The notes under the pieces were generated by a model. It had not been told where the DNA came from. It saw nothing but the letters and a program-made list of their open reading frames with translations, and did not search any database. Below, one piece after another: positions 56,525 through 64,000 of a stretch of DNA of 64,000 bases. Position 1 is the stretch's first letter. The number at the start of each line of letters is the position of its first letter. A program made the translations under genes and the position numbers. Source of the DNA: Cercis canadensis (taxonomy: Eukaryota; Streptophyta; Magnoliopsida; Fabales; Fabaceae). Where the stretch lies: positions 1 through 64,000 of the forward strand of contig QAOA01001679.1 of the NCBI GenBank assembly GCA_003255065.1, read 5' to 3'.

Positions 56525-59500
56525 GTGGGTTATGGATTTATGATTTAGGGTTTAGTTTTTAGGGGTTAGGGTATTGGATTTAGGGTTTAGTTCTAAGGTT
56601 AAGGATATAGGATTTGAGGTTAAGGATATAGGAGTTAAGGATTTAGGGTTAAGGGTCTATGTTTTTAATTAAGGATTTAGGGTATATGGTTTAGAATTTA
56701 GAGTTTAAAGGTTTAAGGTCTAAAGTTTAGGGTGTTTTGTCTAGGGTTTATGATTAGGGTTAAAGGTAGTTTATTTAACGGTCTAGGGTTTAAGGTTTAA
56801 TGTTTAAGGTCTAGGTTCTAGGATTTAGGGTTTAGGTTTTAGGGTATATGGTGTAGGGTTTAAGGTTTCATGTTTAGTCTTAAACCTTGAGAGTTTAGGG
56901 TTTAGAGTTTAGATTTTAAGTTATCCTATTTAGTGTTAAACATCAAGTTTAAGGTTTAGGGTTTAAGGGCTTAAGGGGTTTATGGTTTACTATCTAGGGT
57001 GTAATGTTTAGGGCCTAGGGTTAATGGTCATGCCTTTAAGGTTTATGGTTTAGGGTTAATGCTCTAAGGTTGAAATTAAGGGTTTTAGGTTTAAGCTTAA
57101 GGGTTTTGGGATTTATGATGAGCATTTAGGGTTTTGAGCTAAGAGGTAAGGGTTTAGGGTTTAAGGCTAAGGGTCTAGAATTTAGGGTATAGGGTTAAGG
57201 GCCTAGGTTTTAGGTTATAGGTCTAGGGTTAAGGGTTAAGGGTTTTGGGATTTAGGTTAAGCATCTAAGGTTTATGTTAAGAGTCTAGGATTTCCAATTT
57301 AGGGAGAAAGTTTTAGGGTTTAGATCAAGGATTGAAGGTTCAAGATTCTAGGGTTTAGGGTGTAAGCTATAGGGAAAGGTCTAGTATTTAGGGTTTATAG
57401 TTTAAGGGTTTAGGGTGTAGGGTATGAAGATTAGAGTTTAGGGCTAAGTATCTAAGGTTCATGGTTTAGGGTAAAAGGATTAGGTTTAGAGTTTAAGTTT
57501 AGGGTTAAGAGATTAAGATTTGGCATTTAGGGTTTAGGTTAAGGATATAGCATTTAGAGTTAAGGGTGAAGGGTTAGTATATAGGGTTGTATGTTAAGTG
57601 TCTAGTGTTTAGGATATAGGGTTAAAGGTGTAGAGTGTTGGGTTTAGGGATTAAGGTTAAGCATCTAGGGTTTAAAATTAAAGGTCAAGGGTTTAGGGAT
57701 AGGAGTCTAGGGTTTACAATATAGGGTTAAGGGCATAAGGTTTAGGTTAAGGGGATTTAGGCTTTAGGTTGATGGGATTAAGATTAAGGCTCAAGGGTTT
57801 AGGGATTTTGGGTAAGCATCTAGGGTTTAGGTTAAGGGTTTATGATTTATAATTAAGGGTTTAGGATTTAGGGTTTTGGGTTAAAGGCCTAGGGCTTAGG
57901 TTAACAATCTAGGGTTTAGGAGTTATGGTTTTTGGATTAAGCATCTAGGGTTTAGGTTGAGTCTAGCATTTAAGGTCTATGATATAAGATTTAGGGTTAA
58001 GCATCTAATGCTTATGTTAAGGGTCTAAGGTTTAGACTTGAGGATCAAAGGTTTATGATATAGGATTAAGGGTCTACAATTTCATGTATAGGGTATCAGG
58101 TTTAGGTTAAGGGTATAGCATTTAGGAATTTGGGTTAAGCATCTAGTGTTTAGGTTAAAGGCCTAGTTTTTAGAATTAACGATCTAAAATTTAGGGTTTA
58201 GATTTAAGGGTCTAAGATAGAGGGTTTAAGGTACATGGCTAAGGGTTTAGGGATTATAGTTAAGCATCAAGGGTTTAGGTTAAGGGTCCACATTTTAGAG
58301 GTAAGGATCAAAGGTTTAGAGTTAAGATTTTAGGGTTTAGAATCTTTAGTGCCTAGCATTTAAGGTTTAGAGATTAAGGTTAAGCATCTAAGGTTAACTC
58401 TAAGGGTCTAGGATTTAGGGTTTTAGGTCTAGGTTATGTCTTAGGTTATTGAGTTAAGCTTATAGGGTTTAAGAATTATGATTTAGGGGATAGGGTCTTG
58501 AGTTTAGGGTTTAAGGTTAAAGGGCAAAGGTTTAGAGTTAAGGGCTTAAGGTTTAGGATGTAGGATTAAGGGACTGTGGTTTAAGATTTATGGTTAAAGG
58601 TTTAAGATTTAGGGTCTAGGGTCTAGGATTTAAGATTTAGAGAATATTGTCTAGGGCTTTGGATTTGGGATCTAGGATAAGGGGTTTAGCTTTAATGTAT
58701 AATATTTAGGGTTTAGGGTTAAATATCTATAATTTAAGGTTTAGGGTTAAACATCTAGGGTTTAGGTTAAGGGTTTATCATTTCAAGTTTAAGGTGAAGG
58801 GTGAAGAGTATAGGGTTTTTTTTTAGTGTTAAAGGTCTAGGGTTTAGAGTTTATGGTCTAGGTTAATAGCCTATGGTTTAAGGTTTAGGATTTAGAGTAT
58901 ATTGCCTAGGGTTTATGGTTTAGGATCTATGGTAAGGGTTGTAGGGTTTAGTGAATAGTGTTTAATATTTAGGTATTAGGGTTAAGCAACTAAGATTAAG
59001 GTTAAAGGTTTATGATTTAGGATTTAGGGTTAAAGCTCTAGGATTTGGGTTTAGGATAAGCATCTAGAGCTTAGGATTTACGGTTTAGAGATGGAGTTAT
59101 GGGTTTGGGTTTAGTGTTAGGATTGAAAGTCAAGGATTTAGGGCTTCTTGTTTGAGGTTAACTGTCAAATGTTTAGAGTTTTGTGTATAGTGTTAAACAT
59201 CGAGAGTTTAGGATTTAGTTTCCAACTTAAAGGGCTTAAGGGGTTTAGGGTTTAGCATCTACGGTGTATGGTTTAAGGCTTAGGGTTAATGGTCATGGGT
59301 TTATGGTTAAGGATCTTCAATTTAGTGTTTAGGGTTAAAAGTTTAAGTCGAGGGTCTAGGGGTTAGGGCTTATGATTTAAGGGTTTGGGTTTAGGGTTTA
59401 TTATCTAGGGCTAAAGGTCAAGTGTTGAAACTTAAGTCACCAGGACTTAGGGTTTATGGATTAGGATTAATCATCTACAACTTAGGATTAGGTTAAAGGT

Positions 59501-60977
59501 CTTTGGGTTTGGAGTTTATTATCTAGGGTTTTGGATTTAGGGTTGAGTGATGAGTGTAAGGTATATGGCCTAGGGTTTAGCATCTAAGATTTAGGGAATA
59601 AGTTAAAAGCATATGGTTTAGGGCTTTGGATCTAGGGTTTATGGTTTAGTGATTAAGGCTTTGTATCCAAGGTTTATAGTTTACATTTTAAGGTTTATGG
59701 TTATGGCTCTAGGGTTTAGAGTTTATGGTTGAGGGTTTAGAGTTTGGGTTCGAGGGTAAGCATCTAGGGTTTATATTATGGGTCTAAGATTTAGGGTTAA
59801 GAATCTAGGGTTTAAGTTTAGGGATTAGGGTTAAACATATAAGGTTTAGGTTAAAAGTCAAGGGTGTGGGATTTAGGGTTAAGAGTCTATGGCTTAGAGT
59901 TTAGGGTTTAGGGATAATTGTCTAGAATTTAGTGTTTAGGATCTATGGTTTAGTGTTAAGGCTATAGGGTTTAGGTATTAGAGATTAGGGTTAAGCAATT
60001 AGGGCTTAGGATTTCGTTAAGGGTCTAAGGTTTATGGTTTAAAGCTTAGGGTTTAGTGTCTAGAGTTTATGACTTGGGGTTACGAGTCTTGAGTTTATGT
60101 TGTAGGTTCTAAGGTTTAGGTTAACAGACTATGATTTAGGGTTTGGGGTCTAGGATATTGGGTTCATGATTTAGGTTAACGGTCTAGGGTTTAGAGCTTA
60201 AGATCAAATGCCAAGGATTTAGGGTTTAAAATTTAAGGTCAAGCCTTTAGGGTCTAGGTTTTAGGGATTAGGATTATGAGTCAAGAGTATATGATCTAGG
60301 GCTAAGCATCTAGGGTTTAGAGTCTAGACTTTTAGGTTTAGGATATTTGTTTTAAGTTTGAGGGTCAAGGGTTTAGGGTTTCTTGTTTAGTGTCTAGTAC
60401 CTAGGGTTGAAGGTTAAAGTTCTATGGTTTGGGTTTTATGGTTTAGTTTTTAGGGCATAGTGTATTGGGTTTAGAGTTTAGTGTTTATAATTTAAGATTT
60501 AGGGTTTAAGGTTAAGCACCTAGGGTTGAGATTAAGGTTCTGGGGTTTATGTTTTAGGTATTAGGGTCCAAGAGGTTTAGGGTTTAAAGTTTTAGAATTA
60601 AAGTTCAGCATATACAATTTAGATTAAAGGTCTAGTTTGTATAGTTTAGGGTTACAAATAAGGCTTATAGTTTAGGGTTTAGGGCCTAGGGTTCATGTTA
60701 AGAGTGTAGGATTTGGAGTATTGAGACTAGGATTTAGGGTTTAAAGTTTAGGATTTACAAGAGTCATGAGTTTAGGGTATTTGGTCAAGGGGTTAAGATT
60801 AGACATCTAGTGTTTAAGGTTATCGGGTTTTGTAGTGTATAGGGATTAAAGTTAAGTGTTTAAGGTTTAGGATTTAGGGTAAGGAGTATAGGGTTTACGA
60901 TGTAAGGTCTATGGTTTAGGTGGTTTAGGGTCTACAATTTAGGTTTTGGTATCTAGAGTGTAGGGTCTACCTTAAAC
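56525..60977 (+). repeat. Telomere-like array 3
   Basis: Degenerate TTTAGGG-type repeats, same orientation. Landmarks at 59542, 60067, 60685 and 60802 are in the same order as arrays 1 and 2. Ends at the Copia fragment. Confidence 0.9.
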
Positions 60978-61049
60978 ACCACCCCTCTTCCTTTACAACT
61001 TTCTAATATTTTATATGTTCCTTCCATTGACCAAAATCTTCTTTATGTT

Positions 61050-61823
61050 TCTCAATTATGTAAACACAATCAAGTCTCAGTTGAATTTTTTCCTTCTTAT
61101 TTTGAGGTAAAGGCATTGAGTACAAGGGCGACACTTCTGCGAGGGCTGAATGAAGGCAATGTCTACAAGCTTCTATCACTCCATTCCTCATCTCCACGTG
61201 CATCCCATGTCATTGTCAAACCCACCATGGACTTATGGCACTCACGGCTTGGACATCCAGCCCCTAGAATTTTATCTTATGTTATTTGTTCTAGTAATTT
61301 ACTGGTTCCTAGTTTAAAACATGTTTCTTGTATTTCTTACCTTTGTAATAAAAGCCATAAGTTGCCATTTTCCATGTCTACTGTTACTAGTACTCACCTT
61401 CTTGATGTTGTGTATGCTGATGTCTGGGGTCCAGCACCTGTGTCCTCCATTGACAATTTTCGTTTCTACATTATTTTTGTTGACCACTATTCTAAATACA
61501 TTTGGTTGTATCCATTAAAACACAAATCCGATGTCTTTCTAATTTTTCCTACCTTTAAGAACCTTGTAGAAAATAAATTCAACACCAAAATTAAAACCTT
61601 TTATACTGATAATGGTGGAGAATTTATTGCTCTTCGTTCTTATCTTGCTTCACATGGCATCTCACACCACACCACTCCTCCCCATACCCCTGAACATAAT
61701 GGTATCTCTGAACGTCATCATCGCCACTTAGTTGAAACAGCGAGGTGTCTTCTTTATCAAGCCTCACTGCCTTCTCATTTTTTGTCATATGCCCTCCAAA
61801 CCGCTACCTACTTGATCAACTGA
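61050..61823 (+). pseudogene. Copia GAG-pre-integrase and integrase core
   Basis: Zinc-binding region: LWHSRLGHP gives the His pair; the Cys pair is disturbed (SCISYLCNKSHKLPF, where a CxxC is usual). The integrase catalytic triad is complete: Asp in VVYADVWGP, Asp in FYTDNGGEF, Glu in HNGISERHH. The frame ends at a TGA within YLIN-RTP-like sequence (usual codon CGA). The enzyme would insert element cDNA into the genome. Confidence 0.9.
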
Positions 61824-62477
61824 ATGCGTACTCCTCTCCTTCATATGTCCACGCCCCATGCTACACTATTTGGTTCCCCTCCTAATTACTCTAAACTTCG
61901 CACGTTTGGCTGCCTATGTTTGCCATGGCTTAAACCTTACTCAAAGTCCAAACCAAACCAACACTCATCTCCTTGCATTTTTCTTGGCTACTCCTTTTCT
62001 CAAAATGCCTATCTTTGCTTTAATCCTCTCATAAACCGTATTTACCCCAGTAGGCATGTTGAGTTCATAGAAAATATTTTTTCCTATCCTTAATTTCACT
62101 CCAAGTCCAAATCTTCTCCACCTATCTCCAAGGATTTAATTTCTTCCCTTGATTCTTCACTCACTACTCCAATCCCATTTCACTCCAACTCATTTCTCAC
62201 TCCATCACAGCCTTCCCCTCATCCTGTTCCAACACCTTCCCCCTTTCCCTCACGAACATCCTCACATACAGCTGCTTCATTTTCCCCTGCAGAGGCGAGT
62301 TCCCTTGTTGTTCCTGCTGGCACCTCAGGTAATCTTCCTCCTTCTACTTCTACTCACCCAATGGTTACTTGGTCCAAGAATGGTATTTCTAAACCAAAAA
62401 AGGCCTTTACTATTCTTAAATATCTTTTACCTTGTCCAGTTTAACCTACATGTGTTTCTCAGGCTCTTAAGTCTCTA
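61824..62477 (+). pseudogene. Copia integrase C-terminus and linker
   Basis: Continues in the same frame: PNYSKLRTFGCLCLPWLKPY, SSPCIFLGYSFSQNAYLCFN, RHVEFIENIFSY, then TAA. A Ser/Pro/Thr-rich linker follows, with PMVTWSKNGISKPKK typical of the step before RT, then another TAA (62442). Confidence 0.88.
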
Positions 62478-62700
62478 GAATGGAAGCAAGCCATGTCCGA
62501 TGAATTTAATGCTCTCCTTAAAAATGACACTTGGGATCTTGTTCCATCTCACACCTCTTACAACATTGTTGGCAACAAATGGGCTTTTCGTCTTAAGAGA
62601 AATCCGGATGGCAGTATTGCACGATACAAGGCAAGGTTGGTTGCCAAGGGCTTTCACCAACATCCTGGCCTTGACTTTCATGACACTTTTAGTCCAATTG
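62478..62700 (+). pseudogene. Copia reverse transcriptase N-terminal part
   Basis: [40 protein letters not shown] and [11 protein letters not shown] match the family up to HDTFSPIV, where the LTR begins. The YVDD box and RNase H would lie beyond the LTR insertion, outside the window. Confidence 0.9.
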
Positions 62701-64000
62701 TGATGAACAGTATTTTTATATATTAATTAATCCCCATTTTTAACCTTCTAATATTATTTTGGGCCTATTTGATTGAGCTTGGGTCATATTTCATTAATTA
62801 GGTTCAAATTGGGCTTAAGTGTATTTTTCAGCATTTTTAGGGTTTTGACACTATTCTGTATTTCGGGTATATCTTTAGTTCTGAATGTCTAAAAAATTGT
62901 GATTCTTGCCTTGTAGGAAAGCTAAGAGGATTATCTACAACTTTCATTCAAACCTACAAGGCCAATTTAGATGTTCAGTAGGTCAAATTTAACCCGGAAG
63001 TCAGAGTAGAGTTGCTGCCGCTGGATCCTTACCCGCATGCAGTGTTTGGACCATAACTTGTTCTGTACATGTCGTTTGGACTTGAAACCAGTCCCATTGG
63101 AAAGCTAAGGCATAGGGCTTCAATTGTTATGAAGGCTGGTGCAACAAATTATGAATTTAAGATTGTCTTATTGCCTATCGAAAATTACTGATTAGTCCAA
63201 AGATATATAGACCTAGATGGACTTAAATGGGCTTAACTTCCTCAATTCAAGCCCAATTAGGCCCAAACCGAAGCCCATTTGAAGCTGAGGTCCAGTAGGT
63301 TAGGGGTAAATTAGGTGTGCATGAAAGTTAGGAAGTTATAATCAGAGAAAGGAGGCAGACGAGTTATCATATCTAGACTAGATAGTTTTAGTTTTCTCTC
63401 TTGTATTTGCTGGAACTTATTGAACTATGGTTTTCTTCCCTCGTTGGAGCTTGGATTTCATGACCATGGAGGAGTAGAACTCTTGTAACCAAGTTAGACT
63501 TCTGATTAAATTCAGTTTTGTTCTTGAGATTATGTACTTAATTTGATTAAGCTTAATGCAATTTCATTTTTCATTGAATTTTGATTGTCTGGATATTTTA
63601 TATGGATCATGGAGTTCTTTGTGATTTATACAGATGTTTAGGTGTGAAATAGAATTTAGATTGATTAATCTTTAATTATGTGCATGAATCCTTTGAAGAA
63701 TTGCTAATTGAGGTTCGGTTTTCATATTAGCCACTAATTACTTAATCATTGTGATTACAAGATTAGTAATTGAATGAGGTTAATCGAATTCTAAGTGATA
63801 ACTTAGTAGAAATAATTAGTCATAATTAGAGATTTCGGTTGTGATTAAACTCAATTAGCATTGCTGTATTAGGACTTAATCACTCATGTTAATCTAGGAT
63901 GGATCAAACCGGTTTATGGATGAATGTCTAGCTAGGTTAGTTTTTAATCAACTTAATTAATCCTATTTCAATTCTGCTTTTTACAATCTAGAAATACAAT
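62701..64000 (+). mobile_element. LTR of the arm-B solo-LTR family, cut by the window end
   Basis: Starts TGATGAACAGTA and aligns with 22602-23900 throughout (ATATTAATTAATCCCC, GGGCTTAAGT, CCGCTGGATCC, CATGGAGGAGTAGAA). By comparison it should end near 64134. It interrupts Copia RT; AATTG at 62696-62700 would be the target copy. Whether solo or the start of a whole element cannot be seen. Confidence 0.88.

Larger units (their letters stand above)
60978..62700 (+). mobile_element. Ty1/Copia pol fragment, truncated on both sides
   Basis: One plus-strand frame from about 61000 to 62700 gives the pre-integrase, integrase, linker and start of reverse transcriptase, with three nonsense codons (61821-61823, 62091-62093, 62442-62444). 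It starts at the array edge without LTR, gag or protease and stops where another LTR inserted. Confidence 0.9.

Noticed and set aside
7401..60977. A true chromosome end
   Set aside because: Repeats are strongly degenerate, never long perfect TTTAGGG runs, and are flanked on both sides by other sequence.
61321..61518. Second-frame ORF in Copia, likewise 62149-62478 and 62475-62681
   Set aside because: Shadows of the Copia pol frame, which carries the family motifs.

Overview
The window is plant nuclear DNA, AT-rich and dominated by repeats. The evidence is: long degenerate arrays built on the Arabidopsis-type telomere heptamer (TTTAGGG and variants); Ty3/Gypsy and Ty1/Copia retrotransposons, two of the Gypsy copies with Met-tRNA-type primer sites; Mutator-, Harbinger- and CACTA-like DNA elements; and intron-containing fragments of cytosolic aminoacyl-tRNA synthetase genes. 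A eudicot heterochromatic or interstitial-telomere-like region fits best; the species cannot be told from the sequence. I see no intact host gene, no tRNA, no rRNA and no CRISPR.

Layout. 1-824 is an LTR-like fragment cut by the window edge. 825-7400 is arm A of a large inverted repeat; arm B is 21656-28450. Both arms carry a broken first exon of alanyl-tRNA synthetase. The arms differ by dated events: arm B has a solo LTR (22602-24035, target duplication GTTCC) and a small element with a 9-bp target duplication (26030-26241), both with the empty site kept in arm A; arm A keeps about 1.2 kb that arm B lost. Between the arms lies telomere-like array 1 (7401-20257), into which a 7.65-kb Gypsy element on the minus strand (7715-15366) and a Harbinger-like element (16655-17501) inserted, followed by a Mutator-type MITE (20520-20933).

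28451-42433 is mostly unannotatable AT-rich DNA. It holds five consecutive, phase-compatible exons of a cytosolic isoleucyl-tRNA synthetase on the minus strand (37490 down to 29639) without the rest of the gene, and one exon of an ARF-type GTPase with a nonsense codon (42064-42150). 42434-46416 is a second Gypsy element that has lost reverse transcriptase, RNase H and most of integrase; its 3' LTR carries a related LTR in the opposite direction. A third Gypsy fragment (46422-47117) abuts array 2.

Arrays 2 and 3 (47157-53375, 56525-60977) have the same orientation as array 1 and share with it a multi-kilobase higher-order organisation: identical phrase landmarks recur in the same order, and a non-telomeric module (20258-20519, 50007-50440) recurs too. 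Between arrays 2 and 3 is a 3.1-kb island ending in a CACTA-like terminus, with exon-like segments. The window ends with a Copia pol fragment (60978-62700) interrupted by another copy of the LTR family that forms the solo LTR in arm B. Four single N characters mark assembly joins flanked by duplicated or low-complexity sequence.
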